NCBI GenBank assembly: GCA_002404155.1
Contig: DHJC01000023.1
Span: 120,010 to 184,009 of the forward strand
DNA: 64,000 nucleotides
From: Chloroflexi bacterium UBA4730
GTDB lineage: Bacteria; Chloroflexota; Limnocylindria; P2-11E
Reading direction: 5' to 3'
The notes beneath the pieces were generated by a model, which had not been told where the DNA came from, did not search any database, and saw only the letters and a list, made by a program, of their open reading frames with translations. Shown here one piece after another: positions 50,085-58,765 of this stretch. The translations under genes were made by a program, and so were the position numbers. Position 1 is the first letter of the stretch, and each line of letters starts with the position of its first letter.

Positions 50085-51641
50085 TCAGCCACGCGTGACG
50101 ATGACGTCGACGCTGTCCCAGCCGGTCGCACCGTTCGGGAACGGATCGCGCTTGATCTCGGTCTCGAGCGCGCCGGTCTTGTCGGTCGAGCGCGCGACGA
50201 TCGTGAACCGGCCCGCGGCCGGCGGCGTCCAGTCGACCTTCCAGCGCACCCACGTGAGCGACCCGAGTGCCGGCTCGAGCTCGGCGGCGCCGAAGCTCTT
50301 CCCCCCGTCCGTTGACACCTCGACCCTCGAGATGCCCCGCGCACCCGCGAACGCGACGCCGGCGACCGGGATCGACGCGCTGCCATCCCACTTCGCGGCA
50401 CGCACCGGCGTGTCGATCCGCGTGTTCGTGTTGATGACGGCGATGTCGGACCATCCGCGCTCCATCCAGTAGCCGAGATAGTCGAACGTCACGCACTCGA
50501 TCGACGTGAGCCACTTGACGTTCTTCATGCCGTAGATGTTTGGCACGAGAAGCCGTGCCGGGTATCCGTGGTCCTGCGGGATGGTGACGCCATTCATGAG
50601 GTACGCGACGATCGTGTCCGGCTCCATGGCTTTCTCGATCCGGATCGAGTCGGTGTAGCCGTCGACGGAGGTCAGCTTCACGTCATACGTCTCGGCCTTC
50701 GGCTGCGCTCGCGCCAGCAGATCGCGGAGCGGCACACCCGTCCAGAGCGCGGTCGACATGAGCTCGCCGCCGATCTCATTACTGATGCATTCGAGCGTCT
50801 TCAGCTGCTCGACCGCTTCGAGGTCGAGGAGTTGGTCGTAGGTCAGCGAGAACGGGCTCTCCACGGCCCCGCCGATGTCGAGCGTCCACTTCGTCACGTC
50901 GACCGACGGCTTGATGAGCGTCGTGTCGACGACGTAGTGGTCGGCGTTGTCGGTGATGCGGGGCGTGAGCGCCTGCAGCGACTCGAACGTCTGGAGCGCG
51001 GCGGGCGGCGCGGCCTTCGTGCGTAGGCGGCGCGCGATGAACGGGATGCCTTCTGCGCGCTTCGCGAGCGCGCGGACCGCAGCTCCGCCGCCGAGGCTGC
51101 CGAGCGCGATGACCGCGGAGACCGCCGCGGCGCCATAGAGGACGCGCCGCCGCGACGGCGATCGTTCCGTCGCCGAACGTGCGGGTTGATAGGTCGCGAC
51201 CCCGGTGAGCATCTGCAGCGCGGTGAAGAACGTGATCGCGCCGACGGCGCTCGTCAGCAGCACTGACGACAGGTCAACGACCCCCGGCGCGAAGACCTGC
51301 CCGAGCACGACCGTCGCGACCCAGGGCAACGCACCGACGATCAGCACCGTGCGGTCGCGGCGCCTCGGACCCACCGCCAGCGCGCCAGTGACGCCGCCGC
51401 ACGCGAGGAACAGCGCGACCACGCCCGCGACGAGCAGGCGCTTCGCCCAGAACTGCAGGAGCCCGATGAGCGGTACGACGATGAACCCGGGCGTCACCTC
51501 GATGAGGGCTTGGCCCAGCGCGTCCGGCGCGAAGGCGAACCCTGCCAGGCTGACCAGGAACGCGATGTCGAGGGCGAAGAACATTGAGAGCGCGCCGACG
51601 AGCGCCCCGGTCCGCGCCCGATGGTCGAGCCCCAGCTTCAC
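50085..51641 (-). CDS. Membrane-fused molybdopterin oxidoreductase (sulfite oxidase-like)
   Basis: A 518-residue protein. About five membrane helices (residues 10-175) are followed by a short linker and a sulfite-oxidase-type molybdopterin domain. The conserved Mo ligand is Cys285 in LECISNEIGG, and GVTIPQDHGYPARLLVPNIYG and KWLTSIECV fit the family. A C-terminal Mo-cofactor dimerisation-like beta domain ends the protein (VEVSTDGGKSFGAAELE). No heme-binding motif is obvious. The catalytic part probably faces outward. The start is GTG 51641; longer readings lack support. Substrate unknown (sulfite or an organic S/N-oxide). Confidence 0.9.
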   Translation of the reverse strand: MKLGLDHRARTGALVGALSMFFALDIAFLVSLAGFAFAPDALGQALIEVTPGFIVVPLIGLLQFWAKRLLVAGVVALFLACGGVTGALAVGPRRRDRTVLIVGALPWVATVVLGQVFAPGVVDLSSVLLTSAVGAITFFTALQMLTGVATYQPARSATERSPSRRRVLYGAAAVSAVIALGSLGGGAAVRALAKRAEGIPFIARRLRTKAAPPAALQTFESLQALTPRITDNADHYVVDTTLIKPSVDVTKWTLDIGGAVESPFSLTYDQLLDLEAVEQLKTLECISNEIGGELMSTALWTGVPLRDLLARAQPKAETYDVKLTSVDGYTDSIRIEKAMEPDTIVAYLMNGVTIPQDHGYPARLLVPNIYGMKNVKWLTSIECVTFDYLGYWMERGWSDIAVINTNTRIDTPVRAAKWDGSASIPVAGVAFAGARGISRVEVSTDGGKSFGAAELEPALGSLTWVRWKVDWTPPAAGRFTIVARSTDKTGALETEIKRDPFPNGATGWDSVDVIVTRG

Positions 51642-51681
51642 CGGGAGCGCTCCGGCCTCATGTATGGGACGATACGCCGCC

Positions 51682-53655
51682 GTGTCACTCGATCCGCTGA
51701 CCGCGGAAGATCTCGCGGCGTTCGCCTTCGTCAACGAGGCGGTGATCTCTCCTGCGGGTGACCGCGTGGCCTACGCCGTCCGGCGGATGGACGTGCCGGC
51801 GAACCGCTACCGCGCCGCGATCGTTGTGCGCGCCGTCGACGGCTCCGGAGAGGCGGCGCGCTGGACCGACGGCGCCTCCGAGGACGCGACCCCGCGCTGG
51901 TCGCCGGACGGTACGCGCATCGCGTTCGTGAGCGACCGCGGGGCGGCCCCGGAAGGCAAGAAGCGGGCTCCGAAGAACGTCTTCATCGTCGACGCGCCGG
52001 GCGCGCAGCCGCGTCAGCTGGCCAGCTTCGCCGACGACTGCGGTGACCTGGCGTGGCTGCCCGACGGATCCGGGGTCATCGTTACGCTCAAGGACGCAGC
52101 ACCGCCGCAACCCGAAGACGCGCCCATGGTCTATGACCGCCTGCGCTACAAGTCCGACGACGCCGGCATGCTCGACATGCGCCGCAAGCATCTGTGGCTG
52201 GTGCCGCTGCGGGGGGAGCCGCACAAGCTGACCGATGGGGACTGGGACGATACCCAGCCCGCCGTGTCACCAGACGGCGCCTGGGTCGCGTTCACCTCGA
52301 ATCGCAGCGCGGACCGCGACCGCAACACGCTGAGCGACATCTGGATCGTCCCGTTCCGCGGCGGCGCGCCCGCTCGCGTCACGACCGAGCAGGGCCAGTA
52401 CGGGAACGCGTCGTGGTCGCCGGACGGCGGGTGGATCACCTGCCTTGGGACGGTCGACGCGGTCGGCGCGGGCGCGCGCAACACGCGCGTCTGGCGCTTC
52501 GGGCGCGCGGGCGGGGCCGGTACCGATCTGCTCGGCGACTGGGATCGAACGACCGGCTCGCGGGTGATAGGCGACATCCGTGGCGAGGCGGTCCCGCTAC
52601 CGCCCGTCTGGACACGGGACGGCCGGATCCTCTTCATCGGCTCGGACCAGGGGAGCGCGAACCTGTACTCCGTCGATCAACAGGGCGGCGACGTTCGCGC
52701 GGAGACGCTCGGCGCGCATCAGCTCGTCAGCGCCACCGTCGATCGCGAGGTCCGCTGCTTCGCCGGCGTGCTCGCGACGGCGACGTCGCCGGGCGAAGTC
52801 GTGACCGGCCAGCCCGGCGACGGGATTCGCGCGATCACGAGCTTGAATCGCGAGGTGCTGAGCGCGCGATACATCGCCGAGCCCGAGCGTATGGAGTTCA
52901 CCGGCCCGGACGGTTGGGCCATCGAGGGCTGGCTCCTCAAGCCGCGCGACTTCGATCCCGCGAAGCGGTGGCCGCTCGTCCTCGAGATCCATGGCGGCCC
53001 GCACGGTGCGTACGGCTACTCCTTCTTCCACGAGTTCCAGGTCCTCGCGGGGCGTGGGTACGCGGTGCTGTACACGAATCCGCGCGGGAGCCACGGCTAC
53101 GGTGACACGTTCGTGCGCGCGTGCGTGGGCGATTGGGGCGGCAAGGATTACGAGGACCTCATGGCCGGCGTCGACGACGCCCTCGGCCTCGGATGGGTCG
53201 ATCGCGAACGGCTCTACGTGACCGGGGGCAGCTACGGCGGGTTCATGACGAACTGGATCGTGGGCCACACGGACCGCTTCCGGGCCGCCGTCACGCAACG
53301 AAGCATCAGCAACAACATCAGCGCGTTTGGCACGAGCGACATCGGGTGGCACTTCTGGGGCCACGAGATGGGCGATGCGACGCCGTGGCGCGATGCGCAC
53401 AAGCTCGTCGAGCGCTCCCCGATGACGTACGTGACGAACGTCAAGACGCCACTGCTCATCCTCCACGCCGAGAAGGACTTCCGCTGCCCGATCGAGCAGG
53501 CGGAGCAGTTCTTCGTGGCACTGAAGGTGCTCGGGAAGGAAGCGGTGTTCGTGCGGTTCCAAGACGACACGCATGAGCTCACCCGTGGCGGCAAGCCGAA
53601 GAACCGGATCGACCACGCGCGCCGCATCGCCGACTGGTTCGATGCCCACCCCTGA
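51682..53655 (+). CDS. S9-family prolyl oligopeptidase-like serine peptidase
   Basis: A 657-residue peptidase: N-terminal beta-propeller with repeated SPDG blades (RWSPDGTRIAFVS, AVSPDGAWVAFTS, SWSPDGGWI), then an alpha/beta-hydrolase domain. The triad is Ser517 (TGGSYGGFMTNW), Asp599 (HAEKDFRCP) and His631 (DDTHELTR). It belongs to the acylaminoacyl-peptidase/S9C type that trims short peptides. No signal peptide, so cytosolic. The start is GTG 51682; ATG 51664 would add six residues. It overlaps the downstream GNAT gene by 14 nt. Confidence 0.95.
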   Translation: MSLDPLTAEDLAAFAFVNEAVISPAGDRVAYAVRRMDVPANRYRAAIVVRAVDGSGEAARWTDGASEDATPRWSPDGTRIAFVSDRGAAPEGKKRAPKNVFIVDAPGAQPRQLASFADDCGDLAWLPDGSGVIVTLKDAAPPQPEDAPMVYDRLRYKSDDAGMLDMRRKHLWLVPLRGEPHKLTDGDWDDTQPAVSPDGAWVAFTSNRSADRDRNTLSDIWIVPFRGGAPARVTTEQGQYGNASWSPDGGWITCLGTVDAVGAGARNTRVWRFGRAGGAGTDLLGDWDRTTGSRVIGDIRGEAVPLPPVWTRDGRILFIGSDQGSANLYSVDQQGGDVRAETLGAHQLVSATVDREVRCFAGVLATATSPGEVVTGQPGDGIRAITSLNREVLSARYIAEPERMEFTGPDGWAIEGWLLKPRDFDPAKRWPLVLEIHGGPHGAYGYSFFHEFQVLAGRGYAVLYTNPRGSHGYGDTFVRACVGDWGGKDYEDLMAGVDDALGLGWVDRERLYVTGGSYGGFMTNWIVGHTDRFRAAVTQRSISNNISAFGTSDIGWHFWGHEMGDATPWRDAHKLVERSPMTYVTNVKTPLLILHAEKDFRCPIEQAEQFFVALKVLGKEAVFVRFQDDTHELTRGGKPKNRIDHARRIADWFDAHP

Positions 53656-54184
53656 TCTCCGGATCAGACGGGGAGTGATCGATGACGCGAAGGAAGCCTC
53701 ACGTGCGCACACGGACACGTGGCGCATCTCGTATCGCGGACTGGTGCCCGACGCGCTTCTCGACGGTCTGAAGGACGACCGCTGGGAGAATGGCTGGCGT
53801 CGCGGCTTCGAGTCGATGGATCCCACGCGCGTCGTGCATGTCGCCGAGATCGATGGCCGGATCGTCGGGTTCGCGGGCGGTGGGCGGGCCCGCGCCAACG
53901 CGCCGCCCGGCTACGTCGGCGAGGTCTACGCGCTGTATGTGCGCCCGGAGCACCAGGGCGAGGGAATCGGGCGCGCGCTCCTGAAGGCGGCGGCCGAAGG
54001 GCTCGTCGAGCGCGGCCTCGTGCCGATCGTCATCTGGACGCTGTTCGACAATCCGGCGTCACGCGGCTTCTACGAGTCGCTCGGCGGCGCCGTCATCGGC
54101 GAGAAGCGCGAGCCCTTCGAAGGGTATGAGCTCCATGAGGTCGCGTACGGCTGGCTGGATGCCGCGCCGCTCGTGAAGGGCTAG
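53642..54184 (+). CDS. GNAT acetyltransferase
   Basis: A 180-residue GNAT protein. RIRRGVIDDAKEASRAHTDTW starts the fold, the acetyl-CoA loop is in VRPEHQGEGIGRALLKA, and NPASRGFYESLGG is the classic C-terminal strand-helix. Substrate unknown. It overlaps the peptidase gene end by 14 nt, and its stop overlaps the convergent hypothetical gene by 4 nt. Confidence 0.93.
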   Translation: MPTPDLRIRRGVIDDAKEASRAHTDTWRISYRGLVPDALLDGLKDDRWENGWRRGFESMDPTRVVHVAEIDGRIVGFAGGGRARANAPPGYVGEVYALYVRPEHQGEGIGRALLKAAAEGLVERGLVPIVIWTLFDNPASRGFYESLGGAVIGEKREPFEGYELHEVAYGWLDAAPLVKG

Positions 54185-54585
54185 CGGCCCGGGCCAAGGT
54201 CCAGGTCCTTCGGCGCCTCATCGGGCAGCTGCCACCTGATGTATCCATATCCGGTCTCGACGTGCTGCGTGTTCGCATCGTCGGTCGCGGCCGCGAACGC
54301 ACGGTCGAATGCCGCGCGGTCCTGCGTTTCGAGCGCGGCGAAGAGCGGACCGAGCATCGTGCTCTCGTACGTCGCGAGCCGCTCCTTGTATTTCGGCCGG
54401 ATCACCCCCAGGCGCCGTTGCAGCGATCGCACCCGGCGTGCATAGAACGCAGCGAGGGGCCAGTTGCCGCCGCGTGCGGCATACGCGCAGTGCCACCACG
54501 AGTTCCCAACGAGGACCATGAGGTCAGCGGTGCCAGGCAGCCCCGCGCTGATGTGTTCGTCCGAGAGCTCGTCGGTCACGCGCAC
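54181..54585 (-). CDS. Hypothetical protein
   Basis: A 134-residue soluble protein with no recognised family. It has an NSWWHCAYAARGGNWPLA segment rich in aromatic residues, then helical stretches (LQRRLGVIRPKYKERLATYE) and a HVETGYGYIRW block. Codon-position GC and the clean fit between the convergent GNAT stop and the divergent small gene support coding. The start could be GTG 54585 or GTG 54579. No function proposed. Confidence 0.6.
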   Translation of the reverse strand: MRVTDELSDEHISAGLPGTADLMVLVGNSWWHCAYAARGGNWPLAAFYARRVRSLQRRLGVIRPKYKERLATYESTMLGPLFAALETQDRAAFDRAFAAATDDANTQHVETGYGYIRWQLPDEAPKDLDLGPGR

Positions 54586-54596
54586 TATTGAACCCG

Positions 54597-54767
54597 ATGA
54601 GCCCAAGTCAGGCGGAGCACCGCGATCCGGTCACGGCATGGCGCCTGTTCTGGACGAGCGATCTGCCGCTCCATCGTCGCCTCGTCGTGGCGGCCGGCAA
54701 CGTCATGCGCCGCTTCACGACGCCGCCGCACGATTGCTGCGGCCGGCCGGGCGAGCCCGGTTGCTGA
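54597..54767 (+). CDS. Small Cys-rich conserved-type protein (56 aa)
   Basis: A 56-residue protein with an ATG start. It has a helical middle (DPVTAWRLFWTSDLPLHRRL) and ends in HDCCGRPGEPGC, three cysteines and a histidine that could bind a metal or form a disulfide. The compact Cys/Gly/Pro ending is unlikely to be chance. It is divergent from the hypothetical gene with an 11-nt gap. Function unknown. Confidence 0.5.
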   Translation: MSPSQAEHRDPVTAWRLFWTSDLPLHRRLVVAAGNVMRRFTTPPHDCCGRPGEPGC

Positions 54768-54826
54768 CGCGCGGCACCGGCGGACGGTCGTCCGCCTGAC
54801 GCGCAGCCCCGTTACCATCGGCCCGA

Positions 54827-55327
54827 ATGAAGGAGCTCCTCGAAGGCCGACGCTTCGGCTTCGCGTTGCGCCCGCAGCTCGGCCACATCGCTCTCGGCCT
54901 CGGCATCGCGGTCACCCTCCTGGACCTCATGTCGTGGTTCGGCTGGGGTGCGCGCGACACCTTCGGCGTCGTCATCGCCGCGAGCTGGGTCGCGGTGGCG
55001 ACCGCCGTGATCGCCCTGCTGGCAGCGTTGACCGCGTTCGCGGAAGCGAGCGACGCCGCGAAGGAGGATCGCGGGCTCGCGCGTCTCGATCTGCTCGCCG
55101 CGCTCGTGGTGTTCCTCCTGTACGCTGCCTCATCCGCGCTCCGCTACGTCGACTCCGGCGCCGCCGCGTCGTCACCCGGCGCGTTCGTGTCAGCGCTCGC
55201 CGGCCTCATCGTCTTGCTCGTCGATGGCGTGATCGCGGCGACTCTCTACTCCAGCCGCGAGTGGGAGGTGCTCGAGGAAGAGGAATACGAGCCGCGCCGC
55301 CATCAGAAGCGGCGGCGCGCCAGCTAG
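54827..55327 (+). CDS. Four-helix membrane protein of unknown function
   Basis: A 166-residue protein with about four membrane helices (residues about 20-40, 48-70, 86-106, 120-142) and a charged C-terminal tail (EEEEYEPRRHQKRRR). No catalytic motif. It ends one base before the convergent membrane-protein gene's stop. Function unknown. Confidence 0.75.
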   Translation: MKELLEGRRFGFALRPQLGHIALGLGIAVTLLDLMSWFGWGARDTFGVVIAASWVAVATAVIALLAALTAFAEASDAAKEDRGLARLDLLAALVVFLLYAASSALRYVDSGAAASSPGAFVSALAGLIVLLVDGVIAATLYSSREWEVLEEEEYEPRRHQKRRRAS

Positions 55328-56137
55328 CTACACCGCAGCTCCGGTCAGGAAGAAGAGGACCCGCGCGCTGACCTCACCGGCGAGGACGCAGCCCAACCCG
55401 ACGAAGAGCAGCCCGGTCGACGCCTGGGTATTCATGCGTGCCGTCCACCACGCCGCGAGCGCGACCGCGAGGGTCATGAACAAGCCGACCCCCACCCGAA
55501 GCCCGGTCGCGACGACGAGGGCCATCTCCATGTTGAGCGAGATCTCGCCGCGGGCGACCGCGACCGCGACGAGCACGATCTGCAGCACGACCGCGCCCAC
55601 GAGCACGAGCGCCGCGCGCTGCAGCGGGCCGGACGACAGCTTCGGCGTAACGAGATACCAGTGGCCGAGGAGCATCGCCGCGTCCGCGCCGCCGAGCGCG
55701 AGCGCGCCGAGCGGCAGTGCGACGAGCGCGAACACGTCGAACGGTGACGTCGAGGGCCGCGCGACCGCCACGAGAACGAGGTCGAAGACGCCGGCGAGGA
55801 TCGCGATGATCCCGACCGCTTCGCGCACCGCCTTCCACGGCGTGAACGCGGCGACGAGCTGCGCGATCACGAGCACGATGACCACGACGAGCACCTGCGC
55901 GAACGCCGCGAGCGCGCCGCCGTCGAGGCCCGCGCGGCTGACGAGGTCGCCGCGCGGCAGCGCCGGCAGCAGGACGCCCGCGAACGCGATCGCGCCGGCA
56001 TCGACGAACGCGGTCAGCTTCAGGAAGCCGGACGGGGCGGCCTCGGTACGGTCGATGTACCACATCAGGAACGCTCCGCCGATCGCGAGCTCGACCATGA
56101 GCACGCAGAGGACGAGCGGAAGCGTCGCGAGCGCCAT
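55328..56137 (-). CDS. Polytopic membrane protein (about eight helices)
   Basis: A 269-residue protein that is almost entirely hydrophobic, with about eight helices. The segment AMLLGHWYLVTPKLSSGPLQ is a conserved-looking loop with a His that might bind a cofactor. No transporter signature is recognised. The ATG abuts the stop of the PIG-L gene upstream. Function unknown. Confidence 0.75.
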   Translation of the reverse strand: MALATLPLVLCVLMVELAIGGAFLMWYIDRTEAAPSGFLKLTAFVDAGAIAFAGVLLPALPRGDLVSRAGLDGGALAAFAQVLVVVIVLVIAQLVAAFTPWKAVREAVGIIAILAGVFDLVLVAVARPSTSPFDVFALVALPLGALALGGADAAMLLGHWYLVTPKLSSGPLQRAALVLVGAVVLQIVLVAVAVARGEISLNMEMALVVATGLRVGVGLFMTLAVALAAWWTARMNTQASTGLLFVGLGCVLAGEVSARVLFFLTGAAV

Positions 56138-56857
56138 CTAGGTGAGCAAGTCGTCGGAGCGCTGCATGGCGCCGGTCCGGTCGATCGCGAGGTGGAAGTA
56201 CTCCTTGCCCTGGCGCCGCTTCAAGAAGTCGTAGAAGAATTCGCGGTCCTTGTGCTGGGTCTTGTGGTACTCGAAGGCCGCGGCCTTCCGCTTCTCGAAC
56301 TCGGAGACGTCGATCACGTGCGTCGGCGTTACCGCGCCGAACGCCGCGGGTGCCTCCGCCACGTACGGCGTGGCGCTGAAGAAGAGGCGCCGGGCAAGGT
56401 GCGGGTCGCCGCGCTCGGGGTACTGCTCCGCGAGGGCGGCGCGGGCGAACGCGCGCGCGGCGAAGTACGACGTGGACCGGTGGTCGTCATGCTCGCTTCC
56501 GGCGCCCTCGGGCCCAAAGGTGCACACGACCTCCGGCTTGACCTCGCGGATCGCTTGCACGATGTCCGCGGTGATGACGTCGGCCGGCGCGTCCTTCAAC
56601 CCACCGTCGGGCCAGCGCAGCAGGCGCGACCAGTGGAAGCCGACACACTCGACGGCCGCGGCCCATTCCGTGGCGCGCTCCGCGCCGAGCTCGAGCTTCG
56701 ACCACGAGCCGAGGTCCTTGCCCATCCACAGGCCGGCATCGCCGCGGGTGAGCGTCAGCAGCGCGATCGTGTGTCCGGCCGCCGCGAGCTTCATGGGCGT
56801 GCCGGAGACGAACGATTCGTCGTCGGGATGCGCGTAGACGAAGAGGACCGTGCTGAT
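56138..56857 (-). CDS. PIG-L/LmbE-family deacetylase, apparent ATC start
   Basis: A 239-residue zinc-dependent N-acetyl-sugar deacetylase. The metal-binding motif AHPDDES and the later GSEHDDHRST are complete. The family is used for mycothiol, bacillithiol and antibiotic-like sugar deacetylation. The AHPDD strand is needed for the fold, but between the in-frame TAA upstream and that strand there is no ATG, GTG or TTG. ATC 56857 (then STVLFVYAHPDDE) is the best fit. An ATG at 56794 lies after the metal motif and would give a dead protein. Substrate unknown. Confidence 0.85.
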   Translation of the reverse strand: MSTVLFVYAHPDDESFVSGTPMKLAAAGHTIALLTLTRGDAGLWMGKDLGSWSKLELGAERATEWAAAVECVGFHWSRLLRWPDGGLKDAPADVITADIVQAIREVKPEVVCTFGPEGAGSEHDDHRSTSYFAARAFARAALAEQYPERGDPHLARRLFFSATPYVAEAPAAFGAVTPTHVIDVSEFEKRKAAAFEYHKTQHKDREFFYDFLKRRQGKEYFHLAIDRTGAMQRSDDLLT

Positions 56858-56882
56858 GAGGACAGGTTAGCGTTCGCGGCTG

Positions 56883-57575
56883 ATGAGCGACGCGCACGAC
56901 CGCGAGATCGCGATGATGTTCGATCGCATTGCCGCGCGCTACGACTTCCTGAACCGCGTCCTGTCGTTCGGGACGGACATCGGCTGGCGGCGTCGTGCCC
57001 TCGCTCGCGCGGACATCCGTTCGGGGATGACGGTCCTCGATGTGGGTGCAGGGACGGGCGACCTCTCGTTCGCCGCGGCCTCGCGCGGCGCGCATGTCGT
57101 CGCGATCGACCTGTCGGCGGGGATGCTGGCCGTGCTCGCGAGCCGGGCGACGGAGGCGCAACGCGAGCGGATCCAGCCGACGGTCGGCAATGCGGAGCGT
57201 CTCCCGCTACCCGACGCGAGCGTCGATCGGATCATCACCGGCTTCACCGTGCGCAACGTCGGTGATCTCGGTACGGCGCTCGCCGAGTTCAGGCGCGCCC
57301 TCCGGCCGGGCGGCCGTGCGGTCGTGCTCGAGCTCTCGCACCCTCCGAACACAGCGTTCGCGCTGCTGTATTCCCTCTATTTCGATCGCATCGCACCGGC
57401 CGTGGCGGCGCTGCTCGGCGGGGATCGCGAGGCGTATCGCTACCTGCCGCGCTCGCTGCGTCCGTTCCCGAGCGCGGACCGCCTCGCCGCGATGCTGCGC
57501 GACGCGGGTTTCCGGAACGTCTCCTACGAACGACTGACTTTGGGAATAGCCGCGATCCACGTCGCCGAGGTCTAG
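56883..57575 (+). CDS. ubiE: Demethylmenaquinone methyltransferase (UbiE/MenG)
   Basis: A 230-residue SAM-dependent methyltransferase for the last menaquinone (or ubiquinone) step. IAARYDFLNRVLSFGTDIGWRR is the UbiE signature. The SAM loop is LDVGAGTGDLSFAA, followed by GNAERLPLPDASVD and ITGFTVRNVGDLGTAL; LYFDRIAPAVAALLGGDREAYRYLPRS closes the family motif. Length is normal. It is divergent from the PIG-L gene and 9 nt before the acyl-CoA dehydrogenase. Confidence 0.95.
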   Translation: MSDAHDREIAMMFDRIAARYDFLNRVLSFGTDIGWRRRALARADIRSGMTVLDVGAGTGDLSFAAASRGAHVVAIDLSAGMLAVLASRATEAQRERIQPTVGNAERLPLPDASVDRIITGFTVRNVGDLGTALAEFRRALRPGGRAVVLELSHPPNTAFALLYSLYFDRIAPAVAALLGGDREAYRYLPRSLRPFPSADRLAAMLRDAGFRNVSYERLTLGIAAIHVAEV

Positions 57576-57584
57576 TCTTTGGGC

Positions 57585-58733
57585 GTGGATTTCGATGTCC
57601 CAGAGGAGCTGCTGCTCCTCAAGCGGACCGTGCGTGAGTTCGTCGAGGGTCGCCTGCAGCCCATCGAGAAGCAGGTCGAGGACGACGACAAGATCCCCGA
57701 CGCGATCCTCAAGGAGATGGGCGCGCTCGGCTTCTTCGGGCTTCCGTTCCCCGAGGAATACGGCGGGGTCGGCGCGGGGGACCTCGGTTACTGCGTCGCG
57801 CTCGAGGAGTTCGGCCGCACGTCGGCGGCGTTCTCGAACCTCATTGGCGCGCATACCGCCATCGGCTCGATGTCCATCTATCTGGGGGGCACCGAGGCGC
57901 AGAAGAAGCAGTACCTGCCGGACCTCACGGCCGGCAAGAAGATCGCGGCGTTCTCCCTCACCGAGCCCTCCAGCGGATCGGACGCGGCCTCGATCCAGAC
58001 GAGCGCCAAGAAGCAGGGCGACCGCTGGATCCTGAACGGCACGAAGATCTGGGTGACCAACGGGCCGATCGCCGATGTCGTCGTGGTCTACGCCGCGAAC
58101 GACCGCACCCTCGGAGCGCGCGGCGGGATCACTGCGTTCATCGTCGAAAAGGGCTACACCGGCTTCCGCGTCGGCAAGGTGGACGACAAGATGGGCCTCC
58201 GGGGCAGCTACACCGGCGAGCTCGTGTTCGAGGACTGCGAAGTGCCCGAGGAGAACGTCCTGGGCGGCACGGTCGGCAGCGGCTTCCGGACGGCGCTCGG
58301 CGCGCTGGATATCGGACGCATCTCGCTGGCCGCGGGCGCGGTCGGCTCGAGCCAGCACCTGCTCGAGCTCGCGATCGCGCACAGCAAGCGGCGCGTGCAG
58401 TTCGGCAAGCCGATCGCCGTGAACCAGGCGATCCAGTGGATGCTCGCGGACTCTGCGGTCGAGATACACGCTGCGCGGCTCATGGTCTACGACGCGGCGG
58501 CGAAGATGGACCGCGGGACGCGCGCGTCGACCGAGGCCGCGATGGTGAAAGTGTTCGCCTCGGAGATGGCCGGGCGGGTCGTCGATCGGGTCATGCAGAT
58601 CCACGGCGGGATGGGCTACATGAAGGAGTCGCCGGTGGAGCGGGCGTATCGGGACGCGCGCATTTTGCGAATTTATGAAGGCACCAGTGAGGTCCAGCGG
58701 ATGATCATCGCGGAGGAGCTCCTCAAGGCCTAG
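57585..58733 (+). CDS. Acyl-CoA dehydrogenase
   Basis: A 382-residue flavoprotein of normal length. It shows FSLTEPSSGSDAASIQT, WVTNGPIADVVVVY, the FAD-contacting RVQFGKPIAVNQAIQ, and QIHGGMGYMKESPVERAYRDARILRIYEGTSEVQ with the catalytic Glu in the last segment. It oxidises an acyl-CoA at C2-C3. Short- or branched-chain substrates are typical of this form. The start is GTG 57585; the TTG two codons upstream is less likely. Grouped with acyl-CoA synthetase and a GMC oxidoreductase. Confidence 0.93.
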   Translation: MDFDVPEELLLLKRTVREFVEGRLQPIEKQVEDDDKIPDAILKEMGALGFFGLPFPEEYGGVGAGDLGYCVALEEFGRTSAAFSNLIGAHTAIGSMSIYLGGTEAQKKQYLPDLTAGKKIAAFSLTEPSSGSDAASIQTSAKKQGDRWILNGTKIWVTNGPIADVVVVYAANDRTLGARGGITAFIVEKGYTGFRVGKVDDKMGLRGSYTGELVFEDCEVPEENVLGGTVGSGFRTALGALDIGRISLAAGAVGSSQHLLELAIAHSKRRVQFGKPIAVNQAIQWMLADSAVEIHAARLMVYDAAAKMDRGTRASTEAAMVKVFASEMAGRVVDRVMQIHGGMGYMKESPVERAYRDARILRIYEGTSEVQRMIIAEELLKA

Positions 58734-58765
58734 GCGGGAGCCGTCAGCGCAATGGAGGGCGGAGC

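Noticed and set aside
56138..56794. ATG 56794 as the start of the PIG-L gene
   Set aside because: It would remove the AHPDD metal-binding motif, which is present in frame just upstream.
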